64,000 nt of DNA from the NCBI RefSeq assembly GCF_004327285.1, contig NZ_QJUI01000011.1, forward strand, positions 1-64,000, written 5' to 3'. The position numbers and the translations under genes are program-made. Positions 14,406 through 24,005 of the stretch are shown piece by piece (the stretch's first letter is position 1; every line of letters begins with the position of its first letter). The notes beneath the pieces are model-generated. The model ran no database searches. It was not told where the DNA came from and saw only the letters and a program-made list of their open reading frames with translations. This DNA is from Phytopseudomonas daroniae. GTDB lineage: Bacteria > Pseudomonadota > Gammaproteobacteria > Pseudomonadales > Pseudomonadaceae.

Positions 14406-15818
14406 TCAGGACGCTGGCTGCCAACCTCCGCCCAGCGCCTTGTAGATGGCGACGATGCCCTGGTACAGCTCGACCTCGGCCTGCGCCTGGCTGTCCTCGG
14501 CGGCCAGGCGCTCGCGCTCGGCGTCGAGCAGTACCAGGAAATCGGCCGTGCCTTCGCGATACTGCAATCCGGCCTGGGCCGCTGCCGCGCGGCTGGCTTC
14601 CGACTGGCGCACCAGAGAGATCAGACGTTCCTGGCGTTTGCCGTAATCACTAAAGGCGTTTTCGGACTCTTCCAGTGCCAGCAGAACCTGCTGCTCGTAG
14701 CCTGCCAGGGCACCATCGGCATCCGCTTCGGCGCCGCGCAAACGTGCTCGAACGCTGCCCAGGTCGAACGCCGCCCAACTGATGGTCGGTGCAACGCCCC
14801 AGGCCCTGGCCGCCGATGAGCCCAGCTGCGAGCCGCGGCCAGCGGTGAAACCGAGGAAACCGGACAGGCTGACCCGTGGAAACAGATCCGCCGTGGCCAC
14901 GCCAACCTGTGCGGTGGCTGCAGCCAGCTCGCGCTCGGCAGCACGAATGTCCGGACGACGACGCAGCAACTCACCCGGGTCACCGATAGGCAATGCCTTG
15001 GCGATGGCGGGCAAGGGGCTTGACGACAGATCCACGCTGAGCTGATCCGGGCGCTGGCCGAGCAGGGTGGCGATGCGATTGCGGGCACGCACCTGCTCGG
15101 CCTGCAGACGCGGCACGGTGGCTTCGGTGGCAGCCAGACGAGCGTCTGAACGCAGCACGTCCAGTTCGCTGCCCATGCCGACTTCACGACGCTGCTCGAT
15201 GATGTCCCGCGACGAGCGCTGGTTGTCCAGGTCGTCACGGGCGATACGCTCACGCAACTGCGCGCCGCGTAGTGTGCCGTAGGCATCCACCAGTTCGGCG
15301 ATCAGGCTGACCTGCAGTTGCTGATAGTCGGCCTGGGCGACATCGATCTGCGCTTCGCTGGCTTCCAGCTGCCGCTGAATGCGTCCGAACAGATCGAGCT
15401 CCCAGGCCATGTCCAGCCCCAGGTCATAACGCTCGGCGTTGACCCGTTGCTCGGTTCTGCCTGGTTGCTGCCCCTTGCCGATCTCGCTGCTGGCCCGGCT
15501 GGTCACGGTGGGCAGGCGGTCGTTGGCGACATCGTCACGGATCGCTCGGGCGGCGCGCAGGCGGGCATAGGCCACCCGCAATTCGCGGTTGTCCTGTAGC
15601 GACTGCTGTACCAGTTGGCTCAGCGTCGGATCCTCGAATTGCTGCCACCACTGGGTTTCGAAGCGGCTGGTGTCGTAGCCGGCCCCGGCGCTTTGTGCCG
15701 AGATCACAGCGGCGCTATCCGGCGCCCGGTAGTCAGGGCCGACCGCGCAGGCGCTCAACGCGAGTGTCAGGGCACTGAGCAGCAGGCTACGGGGTATTAT
15801 GTTGTTCAGGGGTTTCAT
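14406..15818 (-). CDS. oprN: RND efflux outer-membrane channel lipoprotein (OprN)
   Basis: A 470-residue TolC-like outer-membrane factor of the NodT/OprM family. The signal peptide ends in lipobox LSAC with Cys24 as the acylated residue. The two halves show the repeated helical-barrel pattern (AYARLRAARAIRDDVANDRLPTV; AELVDAYGTLRGAQLRERIA; LRRRPDIRAAERELAAATAQVGVATADLFPRVSLSG). Its ATG overlaps the mexF stop (ATGA). Position at the end of mexE-mexF identifies it as the OprN partner forming the exit duct. Confidence 0.93.
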   Translation of the reverse strand: MKPLNNIIPRSLLLSALTLALSACAVGPDYRAPDSAAVISAQSAGAGYDTSRFETQWWQQFEDPTLSQLVQQSLQDNRELRVAYARLRAARAIRDDVANDRLPTVTSRASSEIGKGQQPGRTEQRVNAERYDLGLDMAWELDLFGRIQRQLEASEAQIDVAQADYQQLQVSLIAELVDAYGTLRGAQLRERIARDDLDNQRSSRDIIEQRREVGMGSELDVLRSDARLAATEATVPRLQAEQVRARNRIATLLGQRPDQLSVDLSSSPLPAIAKALPIGDPGELLRRRPDIRAAERELAAATAQVGVATADLFPRVSLSGFLGFTAGRGSQLGSSAARAWGVAPTISWAAFDLGSVRARLRGAEADADGALAGYEQQVLLALEESENAFSDYGKRQERLISLVRQSEASRAAAAQAGLQYREGTADFLVLLDAERERLAAEDSQAQAEVELYQGIVAIYKALGGGWQPAS

Positions 15819-18800
15819 GCCTGCGCCTCCTGCAGACGCGCCACTTTGCGCGCCTCGCGTTTTTCCACGAAAGCCCGGATCAGTACATAGAACACCGGTG
15901 TCAGCAGCAGACCGAAGAAGGTCACCCCGAGCATGCCGCTGAACACCGCGACGCCCATGGCATGGCGCATTTCCGCGCCAGCACCGCTCGACAACACCAG
16001 CGGCACCACGCCCATGATGAAGGCGAAGCTGGTCATCAGGATCGGCCGCAGACGCAGACGGCAGGCTTCCAGCACCGCGGCGACGCGATCCATGCCTTCT
16101 TCCTGTTTGTCCTTGGCGAACTCCACCAGCAGGATGGCGTTCTTGCAGGCCAGGCCAACCAGTACGATCAGGCCGATCTGGGTGAAGATGTTGTTGTCGC
16201 TACCGACCAGGATCACCCCGGCGATGGCCGACAGCAGCGTCATCGGTACGATCAGAATCACCGCCAGCGGCAGACTCCAGCTTTCGTACTGGGCAGCCAG
16301 CACCAGGAAGGCCAGCAGTACGCAGAGCGGGAACACGAACAGCGCGGTGTTACCGGCGAGGATCTGCTGATAGGTCAGCTCGGTCCACTCGAAGCTCATG
16401 CCGTTGGGCAGTTCTTCCTTCAGCAGTTTGGCCATGGCCGCTTCGGCCTGGCCGGTGCTGTAGCCGGGCGCCGCCGCACCGTTGATCTCGGCCGTGATGA
16501 AGCCGTTGTAATGCATCACCCGATCAGGGCCTGCGCTGTCACTGACCTTGACGAAAGTCGACAACGGGATCATCTCGCCACGGTTGTTGCGCACCTTCAG
16601 TTGGCCGATCTGTTCGGCTTCCAGGCGGAACTGCTGATCAGCCTGCACGTTGACCTGATAGGTACGGCCAAAGCGGTTGAAGTCGTTGGCGTACAGCGAG
16701 CCGAGGTAGACCTGCATGGTGTCGAAGATTTCATCGATGGCCACGCCGTGGGTCTTGGCCTTCTCACGGTCGATATTGGCTTCTACCTGTGGCACGTTGA
16801 CCTGATAACTGGTGAACAGCCCAGCCAGTTCCGGCACCTGCTGGCTCTTGGCGATGATGTTCTGCGTCTGCTTGTATAGCTCCTCGTAACCCAGGTCGGC
16901 GCGATCCTGGATCTGCACACGGAAGCCGCCGATGGTGCCCAGCCCCATCACTGGCGGTGGCGGGAAGATGGCGATGTAGGCCTCCTGGATATCAGCGAAC
17001 TGGGCATTCAGATCCGCCGCGATGGCGTTGGCGCTGAGTGCCGGATCGCTGCGCTGGTCGAAGGGCTTGAGCGGCGTGAAGACGATGCCGCTGTTGGGGC
17101 TGTTGGTGAAACCGTTGATCGACAGACCCGGGAAGGACACGGTGTTCTCCACGCCCGGATGCTTGGCGGCGATATCCGACATGCGCTTGATCACCGCTTC
17201 GGTGCGATCCAGGCTGGCCGCATCGGGCAACTGGGCGAAGGCCACCAGGTACTGTTTGTCCTGAGGCGGCACGAAACCGCTCGGCGTGCTGGAGAAGCCC
17301 AGATAGGTCAGCCCCATCAGACCGGCGTACACCACCAGGGCGATGCCGCTGCCGCGCAGTATGCGGCGCACGGTGCCCACGTAGCGGTTGCTGGCCCGAT
17401 CGAAGACCCGGTTGAAGGGGTTGAACAGCCAGCGGCCGAACAGACGTTCCAGCAAGCGCGAGAAGCGATCCTTGGGCTCGTGGTGACCTTTGAGCAGCAC
17501 GGCAGCCAGGGCCGGCGACAGGGTCAGGGAGTTGAAGGCCGAGATCACCGTGGAGATGGCGATGGTCAGCGCGAACTGCTGGTAGAACTGCCCGGTAAGC
17601 CCGGAAATGAAGGCGGTGGGGATGAACACCGCACACAATACCAGCGCCGTGGCGACGATGGGCCCGGTCACTTCCTTCATCGCCTGCTTGGTGGCCTCTA
17701 CCGGCGTCTTGCCCAGGCCGATATTGCGCTCGACGTTCTCCACCACCACGATGGCGTCGTCCACCACGATGCCGATGGCCAGTACCAGGCCGAACAGCGA
17801 CAGGGCGTTGAGCGAGAAACCGAACATGTGCATCACCGCGAAGGTGCCGATCAACGACACCGGTACCGCGGCCAGCGGAATGATCGAGGCGCGCCAGGTC
17901 TGCAGGAACAGGATTACCACCAGCACCACCAGTACGATGGCTTCGAGCAGGGTATGCACCACCGCCTCGATGGAGCCGCGCACGAAGATGGTCGGGTCAT
18001 AGACGATCTCGTAGTCCACGCCCTGGGGGAAGCTCTGCTTCAGCTCGGCCATGCGCTCGCGCACCGCGTCGGAAATGGCGATGGCATTGGAGCCCGGGCG
18101 CTGGAAGATCGGCATGGCCACGGCCGGTTTGTTATTCAGCAACGAACGCAGGGCGTACTGATTGGAGCCCAGCTCGATGCGGGCGATGTCCTTGAGGCGG
18201 GTGATCTCGCCATTCTCGCCGGCACGGATGACGATGTTCTCGAACTCGTCCTCACTGACCAGGCGGCCCTGGGTGTTGATCGACAGCTGGAAACTGTTGT
18301 CGCTGGCAGCGGGCGGCGCGCCCAGGGAACCGGCGGCAACCTGGCGGTTCTGCTCGCGGATGGCATTGACCACATCGGTCGCGGTCAGCCCGCGCGAAGC
18401 GACCTTGTCCGGATCCAGCCACACCCGCATGGAATAGTCACCCAGGCCGAACAGTTGCACGTCGCCGACACCATCGAGGCGTGACAGCTCGTCCTTGATG
18501 TTCAACGCCGCGTAGTTCGACAGGTACAGCATGTCGTAGGCGTCGTTCGGTGACGTCAGGTGCACCACCATGGTCATGTCCGAGGACGCCTTGTCCACCG
18601 TCACACCGAGACGCTGCACTTCGGTGGGCAGGGTCGGCATGGTACGGGTCACGCGATTCTGCACCTGCACCTGGGCGGTATCCAGGTTGGTACCCAGAGC
18701 GAAGGTGATGGTCAGGGTCATGCGCCCGTCGTTGGTCGCCTGGGAGGACATGTAGAGCATGCCCTCGACGCCGACGATGGCCTGTTCCAGTGGCGAGGCC

Positions 18801-18988
18801 ACGGTTTCGCCGATGACCTTGGGGTTGGCGCCGGGGAAGTCGGCCCTGACCACCACGGTGGGCGGCACCACTTCCGGGTATTCGCTGATCGGTAGCTGGA
18901 ACAGCGAAATGGCACCGCCGATCAGGATGATCAGCGATAGCACCGCGGCGAAGATCGGCCGCTGAATGAAGAACTGGGAGAAGTTCAT
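15815..18988 (-). CDS. mexF: RND multidrug efflux permease MexF
   Basis: A 1057-residue HAE-1 RND proton antiporter forming the inner-membrane trimer of MexEF-OprN, which exports chloramphenicol, fluoroquinolones, trimethoprim and quorum-sensing precursors in P. aeruginosa. The N-terminus MNFSQFFIQRPIFAAVLSL is essentially that of MexF. The proton-relay aspartate pair is in GIVVDDAIVVVENVERN, and FIPTAFISGLTGQFY and the C-terminal SSGAGAEMRHAMGVAVFSGM block are present. The start at 18988 follows AAAGGAA. An upstream in-frame ATG adds non-homologous residues. It lies 102 nt after mexE. Confidence 0.96.
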   Translation of the reverse strand: MNFSQFFIQRPIFAAVLSLIILIGGAISLFQLPISEYPEVVPPTVVVRADFPGANPKVIGETVASPLEQAIVGVEGMLYMSSQATNDGRMTLTITFALGTNLDTAQVQVQNRVTRTMPTLPTEVQRLGVTVDKASSDMTMVVHLTSPNDAYDMLYLSNYAALNIKDELSRLDGVGDVQLFGLGDYSMRVWLDPDKVASRGLTATDVVNAIREQNRQVAAGSLGAPPAASDNSFQLSINTQGRLVSEDEFENIVIRAGENGEITRLKDIARIELGSNQYALRSLLNNKPAVAMPIFQRPGSNAIAISDAVRERMAELKQSFPQGVDYEIVYDPTIFVRGSIEAVVHTLLEAIVLVVLVVILFLQTWRASIIPLAAVPVSLIGTFAVMHMFGFSLNALSLFGLVLAIGIVVDDAIVVVENVERNIGLGKTPVEATKQAMKEVTGPIVATALVLCAVFIPTAFISGLTGQFYQQFALTIAISTVISAFNSLTLSPALAAVLLKGHHEPKDRFSRLLERLFGRWLFNPFNRVFDRASNRYVGTVRRILRGSGIALVVYAGLMGLTYLGFSSTPSGFVPPQDKQYLVAFAQLPDAASLDRTEAVIKRMSDIAAKHPGVENTVSFPGLSINGFTNSPNSGIVFTPLKPFDQRSDPALSANAIAADLNAQFADIQEAYIAIFPPPPVMGLGTIGGFRVQIQDRADLGYEELYKQTQNIIAKSQQVPELAGLFTSYQVNVPQVEANIDREKAKTHGVAIDEIFDTMQVYLGSLYANDFNRFGRTYQVNVQADQQFRLEAEQIGQLKVRNNRGEMIPLSTFVKVSDSAGPDRVMHYNGFITAEINGAAAPGYSTGQAEAAMAKLLKEELPNGMSFEWTELTYQQILAGNTALFVFPLCVLLAFLVLAAQYESWSLPLAVILIVPMTLLSAIAGVILVGSDNNIFTQIGLIVLVGLACKNAILLVEFAKDKQEEGMDRVAAVLEACRLRLRPILMTSFAFIMGVVPLVLSSGAGAEMRHAMGVAVFSGMLGVTFFGLLLTPVFYVLIRAFVEKREARKVARLQEAQA

Positions 18989-19090
18989 CGGGGTGTTCCT
19001 TTGTTTAACACGCACAGTCCAGCCTGCCCACGCCATGAATTGCGCGAGCAGGTTCTCGGGATCGGTATAAGGGGAGGGCCAGGCCCGGTA

Positions 19091-20320
19091 TTACTTGAGG
19101 CTGACCTTCAACGGTTCCTCGTCACGCACCGGCCTCGTCAGTGCGACGGCACGGCGTTGCTGCTCCAGGGCTGCGAGGGTTTTCTCGTCAGCCATCGGTA
19201 CCGCTTGCGGATCCACCGTACTGCCTGGCATCGCCCGCTGCAGGCCGTTGACCACGATACGCTCGCCCTTGCTCAGGCCGCTGCGAACGATGCGCAAACC
19301 TTCCAGCTTCGGCCCCAGTTCAACGGAGCGATACACCACGCTGTTATCCGCACCGAGTACCAGCACGAACTTCTTGCCGAGATCGGTACCGACAGCGACA
19401 TCCTGGATCAGGGTTGCGTCGTAGGTATCGCTGCCGACCAGTTTCAGGCGGGCATACAGGCCCGGAGTGAAGCGTCCGTCGGCGTTGTCGAACACGGCGC
19501 GACCACGGATGGTGCCGGTACGCGGGTTGACCTGGTTATCGAGAAAGTCCAGTTGACCCAGGTGCGGGTTGCCGTCTTCGTTGGACAGCCCCAGGTACAC
19601 CGGGCTCTTGCCGCGGCTGTCCTGGCCGGACTGGCGAGCCAGTTCGGTGTACTTGAGGAAGGCACGTTCGTCGGCGTCGAAGTAGGCGTAGACCTTGTCG
19701 GTGGACACAACCGAGGTCAGCAGCGACTGGCTGGCGGTTACCAGGTTGCCGGCAGTGACTTCGGCGCGGCTGACGCGACCGTCGATGGGCGCCGTCACAC
19801 GGGTGAAACTGAGGTTGAGTCGGGCGTTGTCCAGTTCCGCCTGAATCCCGGCGACCGCCGCCTGAGCTTCCTGGGCCGAGCTGCTGCGGGCATCTGCCAA
19901 CTCGGCAGAGATCGCATTGCCCTGGCGCAGACGCTCGCCGCGCCGAGCTTCGCTGCTTGCCCGAACCTGATTGGAGCGGGCTTGCTGCAGTTGAGCTTCG
20001 AGGCGTTTGACCTCAGCCTGGAAGGGGCGTGGGTCGATCTGGAACAGCAGATCGCCTTTCTTCACCAGGGTGCCTTCAGCGAAGCTCACCTTGTCGATGA
20101 AGCCGGAGACCCGCGGGCGGATCTGTACGGATTCAGGGGCCTCGAGGCGGCCAGTGAATTCGTCCCATTCGTTGAGTGGCTGTTCGATGACTTCGGCCAC
20201 GCTGACTTTCGCTGCGGGCATCTGCTGAGCCACGTCCTCACTCTTGCCGCAGGCGGCGAGCACCAGTGTCGCGGCCAGTGCCAGGGGGAAATGCCAGAGC
20301 TTGGTGTTGGGGTGTTCCAT
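19091..20320 (-). CDS. mexE: RND efflux periplasmic adaptor MexE
   Basis: A 409-residue membrane-fusion protein bridging MexF and OprN. Lipobox LAAC places the lipidated Cys at residue 24. Order visible: first beta-barrel strand with RVSGFIDKVSFAEGTLVKKGDLLFQIDPRPF (lipoyl half-motif), the alpha-helical hairpin, second lipoyl half FTRVTAPIDGRVSRAEVTAGNLV, and the beta-barrel/membrane-proximal domains. The start at 20320 gives the normal length. It is first in mexEF-oprN and co-directional with mexT, its expected activator. Confidence 0.95.
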   Translation of the reverse strand: MEHPNTKLWHFPLALAATLVLAACGKSEDVAQQMPAAKVSVAEVIEQPLNEWDEFTGRLEAPESVQIRPRVSGFIDKVSFAEGTLVKKGDLLFQIDPRPFQAEVKRLEAQLQQARSNQVRASSEARRGERLRQGNAISAELADARSSSAQEAQAAVAGIQAELDNARLNLSFTRVTAPIDGRVSRAEVTAGNLVTASQSLLTSVVSTDKVYAYFDADERAFLKYTELARQSGQDSRGKSPVYLGLSNEDGNPHLGQLDFLDNQVNPRTGTIRGRAVFDNADGRFTPGLYARLKLVGSDTYDATLIQDVAVGTDLGKKFVLVLGADNSVVYRSVELGPKLEGLRIVRSGLSKGERIVVNGLQRAMPGSTVDPQAVPMADEKTLAALEQQRRAVALTRPVRDEEPLKVSLK

Positions 20321-20404
20321 GATTGCGATCCGCCAAGATGTAGTGATAGAGGCGGAGTCTGGTCGCAGCAACATCCAGGAACGAATCGAACGCCCCGAAG
20401 ATAG

Positions 20405-20426
20405 ATATCACTGTGAATGATGATAT
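20405..20426. promoter_or_regulatory. Candidate MexT (LysR) dyad upstream of mexE
   Basis: ATATCA-N10-TGATAT, a perfect interrupted dyad, lies 85-106 nt upstream of the mexE ATG in an AT-rich spacer between mexT and mexE. Position and symmetry fit a LysR-family activator site. The match to the published MexT nod-box was not clear by eye, so assignment is inference. Confidence 0.45.
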
Positions 20427-20495
20427 TACGATTTGGAATATAAATAGCAAGCTATCTATTTATTTTGCATAGCGCAATTACCGATGCACGCTCGA

Positions 20496-21413
20496 CTATT
20501 CGAGGCTGTCGGGATCGCCGAAGAACATCTGGATGCGCGAGCGCAGCCAGCGTTCGGCCGGATCGTTGTCCTGGGCGCCGCGCCAGGCCATGGACATCTC
20601 GAAGCTATTGCTTTCGAACGGCAGATCCTCGGCCCGCAGACCACCTGCCGCAGTGAGAGTCGCTGCAGTGTAGTCGGGCACCACGGCAATCAGATCCGTG
20701 CCAGCCAGCAAGGTGCCCAAACCATTGAACTGCGGGACGGCGAGCACCACCTTGCGCGTACGGTTGAAACGCACCAGTTGCTCGTCGATAAAGCCATTGA
20801 GATCTCCCGCGAACGACACCATGGCATGGGGGCGAGCGCAGTATTCATCAAGACTCAGGGTGCCCGGCACGGCATCGGCCCGCAGCAGCTTCGGCTTGCT
20901 GCGGCGCAGGGTCTTGCGCTTGGCATTGGCCGGTAGCTCCTCGGTGTAACTGACGCCAACGGAAATCTCGCCGGAGGCCAGCAGGTTGGGCATCAGCAAA
21001 TAGTTGGCCCGGCGCACCACCAGCACCACGTTGGGCGCTTCGGAACGCAGGCGGCGCAGCAGGGCGGGGAGCAGGGCGAACTCGACGTCATCGGACAGAC
21101 CAACGCGGAAAACCGCCGTGCTGGTGGCTGGGTCGAACTCCGACGCGCGGCTGACCGCCGTCGAGATCGAATCGAGCGCCGGCGAAAGCAGAGCGAAGAT
21201 TTCCTGGGCGCGGGCGGTTGGCTCCATGCTGCGACCGGTGCGCACGAACAGGGGATCGTCGAACAGGCTGCGCAGTCGTGAGAGAGCCGCGCTGATCGCC
21301 GGTTGGCCGAGAAACAGTTTTTCTGCCGCGCGGGTTACGCTGCGTTCGTGCATGAGCGTTTCGAACACGATCAGCAGGTTGAGATCGAGACGGCGCAGGT
21401 CGTTGCGGTTCAT
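20496..21413 (-). CDS. mexT: LysR-family transcriptional activator MexT
   Basis: A 305-residue LysR regulator that activates mexEF-oprN and mexS. The N-terminal winged HTH spans residues about 6-65 (RRLDLNLLIVFETLMHERSVTRAAEKLFLGQPAISAAL) and closely matches MexT. The effector domain includes RANYLLMPNLLASGEISVGVSYT. The C-terminus RWLRSRIQMFFGDPDSLE is characteristic. The frame is intact, unlike strains carrying the known mexT insertion. The start at 21413 (MNRNDLRR) is chosen. An in-frame codon at 21485 would add 24 residues. It is divergent from mexS and upstream of mexE. Confidence 0.95.
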   Translation of the reverse strand: MNRNDLRRLDLNLLIVFETLMHERSVTRAAEKLFLGQPAISAALSRLRSLFDDPLFVRTGRSMEPTARAQEIFALLSPALDSISTAVSRASEFDPATSTAVFRVGLSDDVEFALLPALLRRLRSEAPNVVLVVRRANYLLMPNLLASGEISVGVSYTEELPANAKRKTLRRSKPKLLRADAVPGTLSLDEYCARPHAMVSFAGDLNGFIDEQLVRFNRTRKVVLAVPQFNGLGTLLAGTDLIAVVPDYTAATLTAAGGLRAEDLPFESNSFEMSMAWRGAQDNDPAERWLRSRIQMFFGDPDSLE

Positions 21414-21653
21414 CCGGGTACCAAATGTGCGGGCTTGCCAGAGCGGGACGCTAGTGAGAGCCTTGTGCGCCAATAGTACGAGCACTTGAGCAGATTGGGA
21501 AAGACACCGGTATCATCGATATATCCACACGTTCTAGCTGCCTATATCACTACCAGGCATGACGACTATCAATCGGGGCGGGTGGTATGCATGAAGGTCT
21601 GCAGATAAAGTCGATGACAGTGAATATCCAATCCGCGATCAGTTGAGGTGATG

Positions 21654-22673
21654 ATGTCCCGCATGATCCGTTTCCACAAGTTCGGCGACGCCAGCGTATT
21701 GCAGTGCGAAGAATTGCCGACACCGACCCCCGCCGCGGGGGAGGTACTGGTACGCGTCCAGGCCCTTGGGGTTAGCTGGGGCGATGTGCTGTGGCGTCAG
21801 AATCTGGCGTCGGAAGAAGCCAAGTTACCCTCAGGTGTCGGCGCAGAACTGGCCGGCATCGTCGAAGCCGTGGGCGAGGGCGTTACCGACCTCGAGATCG
21901 GCACGCCGGTTGCTGCATTCCCGGCCAGCACTCCCAATCGCTATCCGACCTGGGGCGACCGTGTGGTCGTGCCGCGCTTTGCCCTGACCCGTTACCCTGA
22001 CGTGCTCAGCCCGGTGGAAGCCAGTGTGCACTACACGGCGCTGCTGTTTGCCTACTTCGCCATGGTCGACTTGGCCAAACTCAAGCCGGGCCAGCACGTG
22101 TTGATCACCGAGGCCTGCCACTGCCTGGCGCCTCAGTCGGTGCAGTTGGCCAAGGCGCTGGGCGCCAACGTGATCGCCTCGACGAGCGTTCCGGACAGCC
22201 GTGATTTCCTGCGCGAACTGGGCGCCGACAAGATCATCTTCACCGAAGAGCAGGATCTGGTGCTGGAGGTCGAACGCTATACCGAAGGCAAGGGCGCCGA
22301 GGTGATTCTCGACCACTGCGCTGGCCAACAGCTCAAGCTGCTCGGTGATGTCGCGGCAACCCGCGGCAAGCTGATTCTGTATGGCATCAACGGCGGCAAC
22401 GATACCGCGTTTCCGGCCTGCGCCGCATTCAAGAAACACCTGCAGTTCTTCCGTCACTGCGTGCTGGATTTTACCGGGCATTCGGAACTGGGGATCGAAC
22501 AGGACTGCGCAGCCGTGCAACGGGCGCTTAATCATATCAACCAGCTCACCGCTGACCGTTTACTCAGGCCGCGCATCGACAAGGTCTTCAGCTTCGATGA
22601 ATTCGTCGAAGCGCACCGTTATATGGAGGAAGCCTGCCCGGATCGCGGACGTGTCGCACTGACACTGGAGTGA
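21654..22673 (+). CDS. mexS: MexS, zinc-independent alcohol dehydrogenase/quinone-oxidoreductase-like protein
   Basis: A 339-residue medium-chain dehydrogenase/reductase whose loss in P. aeruginosa activates MexT and overexpresses MexEF-OprN, presumably because it detoxifies an electrophilic metabolite. Visible: N-terminal GroES-like domain (GEVLVRVQALGVSWGDVLWRQ), and a nucleotide-binding domain with ITEACHCLAPQSVQLAKALGANVIAS. The structural-zinc Cys cluster of true ADHs is absent. GAGG lies 5 nt before the ATG at 21654, which also gives the MexS length. Two further in-frame starts (21648, 21651) lie just upstream. It is divergent from mexT across about 240 nt. Confidence 0.9.
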   Translation: MSRMIRFHKFGDASVLQCEELPTPTPAAGEVLVRVQALGVSWGDVLWRQNLASEEAKLPSGVGAELAGIVEAVGEGVTDLEIGTPVAAFPASTPNRYPTWGDRVVVPRFALTRYPDVLSPVEASVHYTALLFAYFAMVDLAKLKPGQHVLITEACHCLAPQSVQLAKALGANVIASTSVPDSRDFLRELGADKIIFTEEQDLVLEVERYTEGKGAEVILDHCAGQQLKLLGDVAATRGKLILYGINGGNDTAFPACAAFKKHLQFFRHCVLDFTGHSELGIEQDCAAVQRALNHINQLTADRLLRPRIDKVFSFDEFVEAHRYMEEACPDRGRVALTLE

Positions 22674-22691
22674 TCCAGCATGCAGCGAAAG

Positions 22692-22719
22692 AAGCCCGGC
22701 ATCTGACCGGGCTTTTTCT
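22692..22719 (+). terminator. Rho-independent terminator after mexS
   Basis: AAGCCCGG pairs with CCGGGCTT across a 7-nt loop, followed by TTTTCTT. A-rich sequence on the other side means it could also serve the convergent gntR. Confidence 0.85.
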
Positions 22720-22789
22720 TGGGGCGACACTTCCCTGTGTCATGACGAAAGATACGGGAAGCCGATTAAGCTTTGATGACTGGAACGAG

Positions 22790-23830
22790 CTAACTGCTTT
22801 CGCGCACTCGTAATTCGAAACCGAGATCGATATGCGGTGCCGCTGCGCGTCCATCGAGTATCTTCAGCAGCAGGTTGGCCGCCTCACGGCCAACTTCGGT
22901 GCGCGGCGTATGGATGGACGACAGCCTCGGCACTGTGTGCGCGGAAGCCGGCAGGTCATTGAAACCGACCAGCGCCACTCGGCCAGGAACCGCGACTCCA
23001 CAACGCTGCGCCTCGAACAAGGCGCCCTGCGCAAGGTCGTCGTTGCAGAAGAAAATGCCGTCTACATCCGGGTGCTGCTGCATGAGTTCGCGAAACAACT
23101 GGCCGCCCAGGGCGATGGATGAGGGCAGGGGATGCAGCAGTTCCAGCGCCGGGTCATACACGCCGGCGGCCTGCAGAGTACGCCGGAACCCCTCACCACG
23201 CTGCATCACCCGCGGATCCAGCTGCGCGGCGATGTAGGCGAGCCGCTTTCGGCCCTGCTGCAGCAGGTGCTGCGCCACGGTTTCACCCGCAGCCTGTTGC
23301 GAAAAACCGACGCTGGCGATACCAGGCGCGCTACTCAACTCCATCATGTGCACACAGGGAATACGGCTGGCACTCAGTAAATGCCGCGTGCCCTCGGTGC
23401 GATCGAAGCCGGTCAGCAGCATGCCCATCGGCCGATACGGCAGGTAGTTGCGAACCAGCCGTTCCTCCTCATCGCGGCAATAGTGGTAATCGCCAATCAG
23501 CACCTCGATACCGCGCGGGCGCATCACCTCGTGAATCGCCTCCAGCGGCTCGATGAACAGCTGATTGGACAGAGAAGGGATCAGCACCACCACCGACGTG
23601 CTGCGTGCCGACGCCAGGGTGCGTGCGGCAGGGTTCACCACATAGCCCAGCTCGTCGGCAGCCATGCGCACGCGCTCAGCAAGATCGGCGCCCACCGTGG
23701 CCACGCCACGCAATGCCCGCGATGCAGTGATGGTGGAAACACCCGCACGTTCGGCGACTTCTGCCAGCGTGGGCATGCCCAGGGTACGGGAGTTGCTATG
23801 CGTCGGAGATTTCATCGCAAGGGTTGTCAT
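22790..23830 (-). CDS. gntR: LacI-family repressor of gluconate genes (GntR)
   Basis: A 346-residue LacI/GalR regulator. The DNA-binding domain is TLAEVAERAGVSTITASRALRG (about residues 20-41) followed by hinge NPAARTLASARS. The periplasmic-binding-like effector domain follows (VVVLIPSLSNQLFIEPLEAIHEV; FFCNDDLAQGALFEAQRCGV). Its divergent position beside gntK-gntP identifies it as the gluconate repressor. The TAGCGCT motifs at 23849 and 23974 are its probable operators. No clear Shine-Dalgarno precedes either candidate start (23830 or 23815). Confidence 0.88.
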   Translation of the reverse strand: MTTLAMKSPTHSNSRTLGMPTLAEVAERAGVSTITASRALRGVATVGADLAERVRMAADELGYVVNPAARTLASARSTSVVVLIPSLSNQLFIEPLEAIHEVMRPRGIEVLIGDYHYCRDEEERLVRNYLPYRPMGMLLTGFDRTEGTRHLLSASRIPCVHMMELSSAPGIASVGFSQQAAGETVAQHLLQQGRKRLAYIAAQLDPRVMQRGEGFRRTLQAAGVYDPALELLHPLPSSIALGGQLFRELMQQHPDVDGIFFCNDDLAQGALFEAQRCGVAVPGRVALVGFNDLPASAHTVPRLSSIHTPRTEVGREAANLLLKILDGRAAAPHIDLGFELRVRESS

Positions 23831-23848
23831 CGATCATAATTGATGGTT

Positions 23849-23863
23849 AAGGTAGCGCTGTCT
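23849..23863. promoter_or_regulatory. Candidate GntR operator 1 (TAGCGCT core)
   Basis: AAGGTAGCGCTGTCT lies 19 nt upstream of the gntR start. It shares AAG-N-TAGCGCTGTCT with a second copy at 23974. As I recall, the Pseudomonas GntR operator described in the literature has an AAG-N-TAGCGCT core. Confidence 0.65.
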
Positions 23864-23973
23864 CGAAGGCTTGGCAATGTTGCGTATTGCACATCTGGCC
23901 TCGGGAGCTAGTCCCTGGCGAATAACATTTACAACATTCGAAGCCGCCGTCTTGCAGATGTCTACGATCTTCA

Positions 23974-23990
23974 AAGATAGCGCTGTCTTC
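23974..23990. promoter_or_regulatory. Candidate GntR operator 2 (TAGCGCT core)
   Basis: AAGATAGCGCTGTCTTC ends 15 nt before the gntK ATG and is nearly identical to the copy at 23849, 125 bp away. Placement suggests repression of gntK-gntP and, with copy 1, autoregulation of gntR. Confidence 0.7.
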
Positions 23991-24005
23991 CGCTGGAGTT
24001 GCGAT

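Noticed and set aside
17159..18484. A 441-codon open frame on the plus strand across mexF
   Set aside because: It is the antisense shadow of MexF, whose motifs are intact on the other strand. No ribosome site or family match.
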